Source: Haliclona indistincta
Taxonomy: Eukaryota; Porifera; Demospongiae; Haplosclerida; Chalinidae
Assembly: GCA_964017065.1 (NCBI GenBank)
Contig: OZ024784.1
Coordinates: forward strand, 16,039,152-16,103,151
Reading direction: 5' to 3'
DNA length: 64,000 nt
This document shows, one piece after another, positions 22,565-33,134 of the stretch. Position numbers and translations under genes: made by a program. How positions within the stretch are numbered: the first letter of the stretch is position 1; each line of letters begins with the position of its first letter. The notes under the pieces were generated by a model. That model saw only the letters and a list, made by a program, of their open reading frames with translations. It was not told where the DNA came from and made no database searches.

Positions 22565-24709
22565 ATGGTAACAAAGGTAGTTCAACAAAAAGAAATGGCT
22601 ACCGATAATGAACCTGTCGCTCAACTGGAGGACAAAGAGGAGCGCATGGCCCTCAGGCGCAAGCGAGTGGGTGCTAAAATTGAAGAAATAAGGCGCCAAA
22701 CTCTCGGTATAAAACCAAAGACACCCGTGAAAGAAGACAGCGACCCAGAAAAGAAGAGAACAAGTTCCATACAGATCGTGAAGAGCAAGCAGCGGCTAGA
22801 GAAGCTGGCGACAGATGGAACCCAGCTAGTCACTAATGTAGCTGTTGCAGTAGACGCTAGAGAAGTTGGGCGTCGACAGGAAGAAGACGAAGGAGGCAAG
22901 GCTCGCCAAGAGAAGCTCGAGGCCGAAAAAAACGCAGGCGAAGAACGATTTCAAGAGATTATACGAAAATGGAGTCAAACCAGCAAGAAAAAAGTTCCAC
23001 AAGAGTTGCAAGATCTACTACAACAGCAAAAGGAAGCCTGCGACGAGATGATACAAGAGAAGGAGAAGCTAATAACTGAGTTCCAGGAGGAGCTAAAGGC
23101 AAAAGACGAGCAGTACGTGAAACACTTGAAGATGCAAGCTGAAGACATTGATTTGCTGGTAGAACGAATGGAAGAACAAGCTAGAGCTGTAGTAAAGGCC
23201 TTCAGAGAAGAGCTTGAACAAATAGAGAACACATTCTCATTGGAGCGACGAGATCTCACACTCAGTCAGCATGACAAGTACATGAAAATGAAGGAAGACA
23301 AGGAGAAGGAGTACATGCAAAGAAGAGAGGAGCGTCTGGAAGAGAATGAGGCCAAGTTACAACATCTGAGGATTAGAAATGCTGAGCAGCTGAATAAAAA
23401 CAAGATTGAATTGGAGATGGACATACAACACTTACAGCAACAGATACAGCAAATGAAGGCTACATTTCAGCTGAATGCAGAGAAATTGGAGTATAATTTC
23501 CAGGTACTCAAGAAGAGGGATGAAGAAAACACTGTAACCATCAGCCAGCAAAAACGAAAGCTCACTCGGCAGCAAGACACGTTGAACAATCTCAAAGCAA
23601 AGTTGGCAAAGCAAGAGAAAGGTTTCAAGAGTGAGCAGGAGACGTTGCTGTCAGACTATAGGAAGAGTGTGGATCAGTATCAAGAGCTTCAAAAGAAAGT
23701 GCAACACTTTCAGCTTGTAGATGCCAAACGGTTCTATGACATCTGGAAAATGAATGAAGAGAAGGTTCGTAGGCTATCCGAGGCTGTTGGTAATGTAGAT
23801 GAGGTAGTCTTCAGGCATCAGTTGGGACTAAACTGGGAGCCACCTACTCTAGTGGACAGCCCACTGCAGCCATTGCTGACCAAAGTAGAGAATAATGTCA
23901 GTCAAGCCACTATGTATGCCTCACAAATTCTGTCTGAGGCTGGTGACGAGAGCGAGAAGCCAGCTGACGATCAAGCTACTGTAATCACAGTATCAACTGA
24001 GGCTACTTTCTTGCCGTCACTCATCAAACAGGTTCTTGAGTTGGTAGCTGAGGAATCTAGCTTTTTGATTGAGGCCAAACTTTCTCGTCTGTTGGCCCCA
24101 CTAGAGAAGGAAGAGCAGATGCTGATGAAGCTCGACTCAATCTTCAAAGCTCTTGGAATTGAGACTGAGAATGATGTTCATGCTCTTATCCGTTTCTTTG
24201 TCAAGGAGAGTCCATTAAAAGAAGAGACGTCAACTGACACTCAGTCTAGACTAGAGTCAACCATGTCCACTGAACCGTCAACACAAGTTCCACTTGCCTC
24301 ATATCATCTCATCCACCCTAATGAGGTACCCAATGCACTCAGGGGGTTTACAGAGAGTAGACATGCCAATTCTGACTCAAGTTTTGCATCTTCACGAGCA
24401 AAGATCCTTGGTCTACACGGAAATGGTGTTGCTCCAGAATTACTGGACGGGTCATTCTGGCAGAAAATGTCTGGAACATTAGAGACTAGTCACAGAAGAA
24501 TATGGACTGCTCTATTGGATGGTCTAGACAAGTACCACACTGTGGTGAACTCTCGAACCAAGGTAATAGATGAAAGAGATGGTTTGAAGCAACAAAACAC
24601 AGAACTACGACTCCTGTTGCACCAGTACATGCACAGTAAAGTGAACCATGAACTAGAAATACCCCCAGCACTGGCTATGCCCACTACAGTAGAGCATACA
24701 CTAGCATAA
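22565..24709 (+). CDS. DRC1: Dynein regulatory complex subunit 1
   Basis: A single open frame of 714 aa without introns. It starts at 22565 (MVTKVVQQKEMATDNEPV) and ends in TAA. Long coiled coils cover most of the protein. Family landmarks are seen in order: TQLVTNVAVAVDAREVGRR, VPQELQDLLQQQKEACDEM, LLVERMEEQARAV, EKLEYNFQVLKKRDEEN, FYDIWKMNEEKVRRL, IHPNEVP and the C-terminal block EKYHTVVNSRTK-like. DRC1 is a core part of the nexin-dynein regulatory complex that links outer doublets and tunes ciliary beating. Sponges need this in choanocytes and larval cilia. The length matches vertebrate DRC1 (about 740 aa). Lack of introns contrasts with its neighbours, but such genes occur elsewhere in the window. 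An inner ATG (MATDNEP) is a possible alternative start. Confidence 0.93.
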   Translation: MVTKVVQQKEMATDNEPVAQLEDKEERMALRRKRVGAKIEEIRRQTLGIKPKTPVKEDSDPEKKRTSSIQIVKSKQRLEKLATDGTQLVTNVAVAVDAREVGRRQEEDEGGKARQEKLEAEKNAGEERFQEIIRKWSQTSKKKVPQELQDLLQQQKEACDEMIQEKEKLITEFQEELKAKDEQYVKHLKMQAEDIDLLVERMEEQARAVVKAFREELEQIENTFSLERRDLTLSQHDKYMKMKEDKEKEYMQRREERLEENEAKLQHLRIRNAEQLNKNKIELEMDIQHLQQQIQQMKATFQLNAEKLEYNFQVLKKRDEENTVTISQQKRKLTRQQDTLNNLKAKLAKQEKGFKSEQETLLSDYRKSVDQYQELQKKVQHFQLVDAKRFYDIWKMNEEKVRRLSEAVGNVDEVVFRHQLGLNWEPPTLVDSPLQPLLTKVENNVSQATMYASQILSEAGDESEKPADDQATVITVSTEATFLPSLIKQVLELVAEESSFLIEAKLSRLLAPLEKEEQMLMKLDSIFKALGIETENDVHALIRFFVKESPLKEETSTDTQSRLESTMSTEPSTQVPLASYHLIHPNEVPNALRGFTESRHANSDSSFASSRAKILGLHGNGVAPELLDGSFWQKMSGTLETSHRRIWTALLDGLDKYHTVVNSRTKVIDERDGLKQQNTELRLLLHQYMHSKVNHELEIPPALAMPTTVEHTLA

Positions 24710-25060
24710 AGCACACACTAGGATTCATGTGTACTAGTGTTGTATTTTGAAAAATAATTATTTCGACAATGACAGTGGTTTCGCCTTGCAACACGTTCAG
24801 TTGAATGATTAGTATGAAACATCAGATTATTAGAACTGACGACAATACACCAGCAATCATCATGTACACAGTCATAATGCACTATGATACATACAGGCAC
24901 GAATATGATGTAAAGCAACAATCACAGTTGCCAAACAGCGTGACAACGATACCGTCCCAGTGGGTACACACACAAGAGAGAGAGAGTGGACTACAGTATT
25001 GTAAGGGTTAATAATCAGCACTAATGTTGCCAGTGAGGAATGAGTGCCTGCCAGACTGCA
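24710..25060. other. Convergent intergenic spacer
   Basis: 351 bp between the DRC1 stop and the stop of the RRBP1-like gene. AT-rich with a short GA run; no gene or clear repeat seen. Confidence 0.6.
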
Positions 25061-28000
25061 TTACACCTCACTGCTAGTAGAGGCAACGGGTGAGAGAGAA
25101 CCCTAAGAAAGAGAGGATCGGTGAAATGAGCTAGAGCTGATGAGTGAGGCACATACTAGTCGAGTATTGAGATCAAGGTTTGCCGACTTGAGGGCTTCAT
25201 TTTGACTATTGGATTCATTAAGCTTTGCTCTTAGCTGAGTTACTTGCTCCTCCTAAGAAATACAACGATAGCTTTTATTAGAGCTAATGTGTGAGGTGCA
25301 ATCGAACCAGATGAGCAGTGGAATTATCTGCTGGTACAGGAGCTGCAATTTTGTCCTCCAATTCTGCCAGCTTAGCTCTCAACTGAAGCAATTCCTCTTC
25401 TTGCTGTAGATGCAAGACATGCAAGGGTTAGCTCTAAAAAAAAAAACTAGACATACCTCCTTATTTTTTGCTGCAAGTCTGTCAGTCTCTGCAGCAGTGG
25501 CAGCATGTTGCTGCTGTTCATTTACAGCCTGTGAGACGTACATAATTTATTATTACCATAACAGTACTACTTCATTACCTCTAGCTTTCCTCTTGTTTCG
25601 TTCAGAGCTTCTGCCTCTTTCTCAAGCTTTCTCTCCAAATCCTGTTTGGCTGCAACAGCCTATATGTAACACAGTAAGCATTATTACATTGTACGATAAT
25701 GTAAAACACCTCTTGCAACTGTTCCATGAGCTTTTCCTCCCTCTCCACACACTTGTTCTGAAGCATGTCAAGCTTTCCTTTCTGTGTAGTAAAGTGCGTC
25801 TTTAGTACGGTCCACTCGATGCACACACACTTACCGTGCTCAGCAAGGCTGTGCGCAAATTTTCAGCATTTTGTGAGAACTCCTCTTCCCTGCTCCTAAC
25901 CTCAACTAGCTCCTGCTCTTTCCTTCTGCCTTCTTCGCTCACTTTCTCTTCAAACACACTCAACCAATCTTCCTCTTCCCCCACCTCTACACTGGGAAAG
26001 AGCCGCTTCAAGAATTCCTGAACAAAATTTAAAATCACAAAAAATCAAAACCAGAGAGACCTCCTACCTTGTGACATTGTTGCTGCTCAGCAATGACTTC
26101 ATCACGGGCAGCAGATATTCTTTCCTATAGCAAACCAAGACCACTATAGCAACCACACAAGCATGCATACACACCTTAGTTCCTTTCTTTGCTTCTTTTA
26201 CTAACTCAGTACTCTTGTTCTCAATAGCTGCTGCATCGTCACGAGCCTTCCATAAGCTGTCACGCAGTGTCTGAAAATACAAAAATAAGGTACCAATGAT
26301 CATGGATTGTCTCTTACTGTGTTCTTGGTCTTGAGATCGTCTAGTTTCTCTTGCATCATCATTACTTTGTCCTCTAATTCTTGTTTTTCCTCCTGAGCCT
26401 TGCTCAGATCAGCCGACAGCTTCTCTTGCGAATCCTACATGCGAAACACAGTGTACCTCTTCACACTATTTATGGGTATTCTCTCACCTCAGTTTCAGCA
26501 GTTCCGTTGCTAAGAACACCTGTCTGAGACTGGAGATCCTATCACAGAAACAGCTTTAAAACCAAACTCAAAAATATGCGCAATACTGACCTTTTTCGAT
26601 GCTTGTTCTGCTAGCAAAGCCTCTTTGGCTGCTTTAAGTTCTTCCTCGAGACTAGCAAGCTTTTCCAGCTTTCCTCTCATTTCTTTCAACTCGTTCTCTT
26701 TGGTAGCCTTCTCCTGCTCCAATTCTTGAACAGTTCCACTTAAAGTGCCTTGATCATTGATAGCTACTCTAAGCTGTTCAGCATCGTGATCGCAGGCCGC
26801 CTTCAAAGTCTCCACTTCCTTAGCATGCTGAAGTTTTTGCTTATCTCCTTCTTCTTTCAGCTTAGCAAGTTCAGCCTTGAGCTGGTCGATGTCTTCCTGC
26901 GATGCGCCTGTCACGAGCTGCTCTGTTACGACAGGTGCTACAACTCGTTCAGATAAATCTCTTTCTAATTTCTTTTTCTCTTCCTGATGGGCATCCTCTA
27001 GCAATCTCATCTCTCCTCTCATTTTTCCTCTCTCTTCATTGACGGCCTTTAGCTCTACCAAGAGCTTGTCCTTCTCTTGTTGGGCCTGAGCGAGAGCTGC
27101 CTGGAGCTCTTCCACTTGATGTGGGTTAGTGTTGCTGGTCTTAAGTGCCTCCTTGGCACGACGTAGCTCTGCCCTGAGATCTTTGATAGTTTCCTGTCCG
27201 GCGAGTACCTGCTTTTCGTGTGAGCTGATTTTAGTATTCATCATGGCCTTCTCTTCAGCACTAAAGAACACACACATTAGAGCCTTAATAAGTAGAGCAA
27301 AATTACTCACAATAAAGACTGCTGAGCCTTCAAGTTGGCGATTTCACTCTCCAGTTTCTTGGCTAATCCAGCAGCTTCACTAGACTTCAACGTTTTTACT
27401 TCTTCCTGGGAATGGTCTATCTTGCCCTTCAATATGGAGATATCCTCATTCTGTTTAGAGAGCTTTGCCTGCAGTGAGCTCTCTGAAGCAACATGGCGAG
27501 TCTTTTCCTGCTGCATCTCAGCCCTCATCTCCTTAATACGCGCAGAATAGGATTGGGTAGCTTGCTCAGCTGAGAGAAAAGGATAGAAAAGGCATTTGAT
27601 CAGGCATACTGGACAGCAGTCACAGCACTACACACAGTTATTGCACAGTCCTTGAACCTAACATGTGCCGATACAAAAGGTGACACAGCTAATGTGGGGC
27701 CCCTCCCCAGGGCAGTTACCCAAGAAGCAGCTGCCTACAATTTGGAGCTCATATGGTATACCCTGTGTGTATATCCACCTCAGTATGAGTAACACCAAGG
27801 AGGGAAAGATCCACAGGGAGAGACTATCACACGACATCAACAAAGAAACGTGATGCTTACCATCTGCACATCGTCTCTGCAGTTCTTCATTAGCCTTTCT
27901 GAGTGATTTGACACTGTCACTGCTACCACCACGACTAGCCTGTACAACAAAATCCATCAGTACAATAAAAATTAAAGCCATTCCATTGCACATGTATGGT

Positions 28001-30067
28001 AGCACATGTTCATCACATGTCTAATACCAAAAGCTTTACAATACAGTACAGTTATGTGGCTAAGGATTCCTCAGTGTTGATTCTGCTTGAGCAAATACTA
28101 CTGAGCTCACAAACATACCTACACTATGCTCATACTTGTAACTATGCAGCAATTACACTAGAAGTGACTTGACTGTGGGTACACAACAATATCTAGAATA
28201 ACAGATATACATCCAAGAATTACCACACATCAAACTTACAGCTTCCCACTCTATGTTGGACTCCTGCTTCTCCAGCAGTTTCGTCATGAGTAGTTCAACG
28301 TCTTCGTCTGACAGTGGACTAGCGATGAGGATAGCAGCAATGCGCGAAACGGGCAGCTCATCAGAAGAGGGATCTACAGAGCAATACCATGTGCTAACCT
28401 TCAGCAATGCTGGTACAACAGACTTATCAACAGGCTCAGGTGTTAAACATGTAGATCATAGGTATGCCAATGTGACATGACACAGTTAGAATGTCACAAA
28501 TTTTAAAAAAGTTTGTCAATAAATGCCTGTTCACATGGCTGTTTTAGCGAATTGAATGCGTTCACATTGTGAATTCAGAACCCAATCCACTTCACAATGT
28601 GGATTGTGTGGGCGAAACTGGAAATGGCGTGACAATTCTTAAAATGGCCGCTTGCTCTACTGTGTGTCAGCCTGTTTGCAACTTAAGCGAAACACCAGGA
28701 ACACTTAACAGAATGGAATGGTCGCCATTGTCACACTGCTCTTGTATACTGAAGAAAAAATGCAAGTAATCTCCGTCATTCCATTGGCTATTATAACTTA
28801 TCGATTCTTTTGTTTCTTCGCGAGTAAACGTTAATGATCTCTAGCTCCAGCAGAATAAAGAACAGCTCATGCACATTCTGTCCTGCTAATTTCAAGGTCA
28901 GTATGAGCTGCAATGCAATCGTTTGGCATTGTTTACTTGACAATCACATGACAAGTAAAGCTTGCAATTATGTGAACGTTCTCAATGCGCATTGGTGTGA
29001 ATTAGCGCTTATGTGGATTGAATGCACATCAAAAAACAGGTCCATGTGAACAGGCCTTTAGTTTCACAGTTTACAGATCAATTACTTGCAAAACACCCAG
29101 AAAACCCCAGGAAAACTACAAAGTACTTCTGTTGCACTGTGTAAAATCAAACAAAAGCATGAGGCAACACCCACTTGGTTAAAAAGTCACCAAAAGGAGG
29201 AGTGCGTGTGAAACATGTCAACATGTCAACATGGATACACACACCAATGAAAACAAACATGCACAACCATCTCCAGCAGACTGGTAGACAGCAGACAAAG
29301 ACAGGCAATAAGCACTGGCAGTAACACAATGATTATTGTTGAACAGGAACAATGAGGGGTTTTAGTTGTGTCTGGACTCATGTACACAGCTTACAGCACT
29401 CACCAAAGCTGCCAGACAGTTGTTTAGGCTTTGGCTTCTTTTTGTGCCCACCACTGGAGGCTGGAGTGGTGGTCTGAGCCTGCTGCTGCTGCTTCTGAGT
29501 GGTCTTGGGTTGAGACGAGGGAGCCTTGGTTGGAGGAGATCCTCCTGATTTACGGTCCCTCGTTGTAGTGGTAGTCTCAGTTGACTTCACGACAGGTTGA
29601 GGATCAGGTTTTGCTTGTTCAGCATCAATTCCCAGCATTGGGGGTTTACGTGAGGTGGTAGGGTGTGGAGTAGGAGGGTGAGGGCGAGAAGAACGCTCGT
29701 CACGAGGTGGACTGTCTTCCATTTTAAATTCAACATGGTGGCTGCCTGGCTTATTGTTAGGGGCCACGGGATCTTCTTGCTGAGATTCAACAGGGGTTTT
29801 CAGAATAGACTTACGGGCTGGCTGTTCTTCCTCCTCGTCCGTAGAGTTTGTTTCGCGGTAGGCATCCCTTTTCTTTCTGGGCGAAAAAGGCTTTCGTTTC
29901 TTTCCACTCGGTTTGGTCGTTGGTTGTGCGTTTTCTTGAGCAACGGGTCGCTTGGGGTTGCCTTCTTCTCTTGTCGAGACCATCCATACAATAGCCATTA
30001 CCCCCAGTACTAACACGGCCGCCCCACCGGCCACAACAATCAACTCAGGGGTCAGTTCGTCCAGCAT
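25061..30067 (-). CDS. RRBP1 (p180)/kinectin-like ER membrane coiled-coil protein
   Basis: Sixteen exons joined in phase: 29404-30067, 28240-28373, 27861-27939, 27311-27569, 26591-27260, 26488-26538, 26318-26434, 26175-26270, 26068-26124, 25835-26017, 25710-25781, 25579-25659, 25457-25528, 25308-25403, 25157-25252 and 25061-25102. The ATG at 30067 gives a short lumenal N-terminus and one membrane anchor (VVAGGAAVLVLGVMAIVWMV). A Lys/Pro-rich basic cytoplasmic region follows, and the rest is a long coiled coil. Relatives sit in rough ER and bind ribosomes, microtubules or kinesin. The decapeptide repeats of vertebrate p180 are absent. From exon 6 on, every coil exon is a multiple of three in phase 0, so exon skipping would keep the frame. 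The protein ends SSEV, which fits a class I PDZ ligand. RRBP1 versus kinectin cannot be settled by eye. Confidence 0.85.
28524..29056. repeat. MITE-like inverted-repeat element in an intron
   Basis: The terminal sequence GCCTGTTCACATGG at 28525 is matched by its reverse complement at 29042-29055. The similarity continues inward less perfectly (GAATGCGTTCACAT against GATGTGCATTCAAT). About 530 bp long, with no coding capacity, inside the first large intron of the RRBP1-like gene. Confidence 0.7.
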
Positions 30068-30369
30068 TGCCGTTCTTGTTTCTAGCACCAACCGTCAGAA
30101 TGGCGGAATAGATCTCGAGCAAGGCCGACGAAATTGCCGAGCCTTGGTTGTTAGCTGTCGCCTGTCGAGATCAAATATGAGTTCTCAGAGAGTCACCGGG
30201 CGCACCAGGTGAACACAGCTGATCCGCGCCCTATGTCTTTGTACGACAATACAGCGTGGTTTATTCATAGTGCACACGTGCGCTATCACATGGACTGAAT
30301 CAATAATGACGGCCGAGCGTAGAATTATTTTGAAAGAACTATTAAAAATATTTATTGATCACTGGTCTA
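30068..30369. other. Intergenic spacer, RRBP1-like 5' side / AQR 3' side
   Basis: 302 bp with no gene recognised. It should contain the promoter of the minus-strand RRBP1-like gene and the 3' end of AQR. Confidence 0.5.
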
Positions 30370-33094
30370 TTATTCTCCGACCATTGTCTCCTCCTCTTCC
30401 TCTGCTGCCTCCTTGTTCTCTTCCTCCTTGCTCTCTTCCTCCTTGCTCTCTTCCTCCTTGCTCTCTTTCTCCTTGCTCTCTTCCTCCTTGCTCTCTTTCT
30501 CCTCGTTCTCTTCCTCCTTGTTCTCTTCTTCTACTGCCTCCTTGATATCCTTTTCTATTGTATTATCCTCTACAGTGCCCTCATTAGTTGATGATTCCAT
30601 GTCTTGCTCTCCCTGTTCCTCTTCTCTCATCTCTCCATCAGTCTCCATCTCCTCAGCTTCAACCTTCTCTTGTTCTTCCTGCTCAGTTGGAGGAGGAGCC
30701 ATTTGATGAGCTGCTTGAAGAGCAGCAATACGCCTGTGATATTCCTGGAAGACAAAGTCAGCAATCTGAGACATGCCGCCCACAACAAACAGCGGTGACA
30801 ATGGAGGAGCACCAATCTGAATGAAAAGAGAGTAATGAAAAGAGAGTAGAGAGAAGGGAATAGAGTAGTTTCCTACTGCCTTCCTGTGTCATTTTGGAAA
30901 AGATCTATTTTTTGATTGTCTAAATTCAATAAGCACACCTCAATGTAAACCCAATTCCCAATACACACAGTTCTGACTGACATTATACCAACCTATACCA
31001 CACACATACTACATCGATGAGGTCAACAACACCCTGACCACTACACCACAGTACTTACTGGTCTATTAGTAGGATAGACCTCATCAGGGACTAGGTGAAG
31101 ATCAAGCGGTCGCTGCATTAGCTGCAAAAAAGTAACAAAGGGAGCATTAATATTCTTAATGACTAACAATGTTGAAAGCAGGCTGTAGTTCCCGGCATCC
31201 ACTGAACAGCGATACACGTGCCAGTATGTAGAGACCCAGTCTAGCACGTGACATAGCCACCACAAGTCGACGCACATCACGTAAGTGTCCCACATGCTTG
31301 GTACGAACTAGCGACAGGATAATGTAATCATTCTGCTGTCCCTGGTAACGATCGACAGTTGTCACCTGAATATGGTAAAAGTGACATAGCTAAAGTAATT
31401 TGTACCCAGACAAGCACACTGGGAGTTTCCCTACAGCAATCACCACAAAGGAACTCCCATCACGACTGAATGATTGAACCAACATACCACCACATGCAAG
31501 CCCAAGCAATGTAATGTCTCATATCAGTTCCAAGGATTGTAGGTGGGGAGTTCCTTTCCAATAATTTGTGTGTTACTGACACATACCTTCTCAGGCAACC
31601 CAAATACAGGATTCCTAGCACACCTCTTCTGTAGGACATCTCTGATCAAGTGTTTCTGTCCATTGTATGTGGTGAGTATAGCTATCTTGTCAGGAGGATA
31701 GCCCTGCAGTCTCATGTACATGAACAGCCCTACTGCATACTCTGCTTCAGCTAGATTCTGAGTAAAAATAGATTACTTGCAGTCATTTCAAATAGCACAG
31801 TATTTAACCCAACATGCTAAAAGCAGTATCCCTACTCACTTGGTAGAAATATGGGGATGGTGTGTTTTCTCCTACTCCGTTAAAATCCTCTACATTAACA
31901 AGCTGATAGTCAAAGTGCAGTCCAGCATTAGCAAACTGGTACTCGGAAGAGTTCAAAACGTGGGGAAGGTCACCCAGTGTCTTGTAGCGCCATTTATACA
32001 GTGAGCAGAGAGAAGGCCGAGCACGTCCTTGTGCATCAAGCTGTACAATGGGGACACCAAGACGAACGAATCGTGCAAATAGACTCTGCTCCATATTTGA
32101 GAACTTCTGGAACGCCATGTTCTGAATAACTGGAGGAAGCTAGAAAAAAAACAATAAATTATTCAAACAAACAGAAAAGACAAAATACCTGATGATGATC
32201 TCCAATCATTATTATTCTCTTTAGTCGACTGCGACCATCCTGAGGATTCTGAGACAAACAAGCAAGAATCCATCTACTGTTCACTACCTATTCCTCTCTA
32301 ATCACCTGTAACACGAGTGGAATGAACGTCTCAATTTCCAGAATCTGAGCTGACTCTTCCATTAACACGTTATCATACTGTGTGGTTGAGAATAAAAATC
32401 AAAAACGCAATAAAAAACTGACAGTTGATAGCTACTTAAGTTACTAGTCACAGAGATGTGTCTCCTACTCACCTTGAAGGCAATGTCCACAAGGTCTTTC
32501 CTCTTCAGAGCAGCATGGGTGCAAGTTAGAGCGATGATCTTAGCTTCTTTCATCAGCAGGTACTCCACTCTATGGCGACTACTGCGCAGAATCTCAAAAG
32601 CTCTAAACTCCTCAAGCTGCTTGAATATCTTCTTAATGTGCCTGAAACATCCCTAAAGACAAAAATTATCATGCAAAGATACAAATCATTTCACACACCT
32701 CGGCAATATCCCAGTCCTCAGCAAAGCTCCGCCCATTAAACAGTGGCTGAGGAGCGTTTGAGAAGTATCCAGTGAAGGGAAACTCCTGAGCTATAGCCTC
32801 CACTCCACTTGGCTAAGGTGGTATGATATACAACTGATGAGGTCATGATTACAAATAATGACATCACCTTGTCAGCAAGTGGTTTCACTTTACTGCAGTA
32901 TTGGTCCCATCGACTGAGCACCTGAACACAACAACATTAAACACCATGACAAAACAGAGACATGCCTGGAGATTGTAGAAATACCCAGCAGTCTCGCATG
33001 TGTATGAAACATCACCACTAACATTCAGACTGTCCTGTACAAGAGAAAAACAACATGTAATACTGGATAAACAGGTACACACGTACACACGCAC

Positions 33095-33134
<40 letters not shown>

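Noticed and set aside
30270..30706. Plus-strand ORFs rich in [10 protein letters not shown] or SSLLSS repeats
   Set aside because: They are antisense shadows of the 15-bp repeat that encodes the acidic AQR tail on the minus strand.
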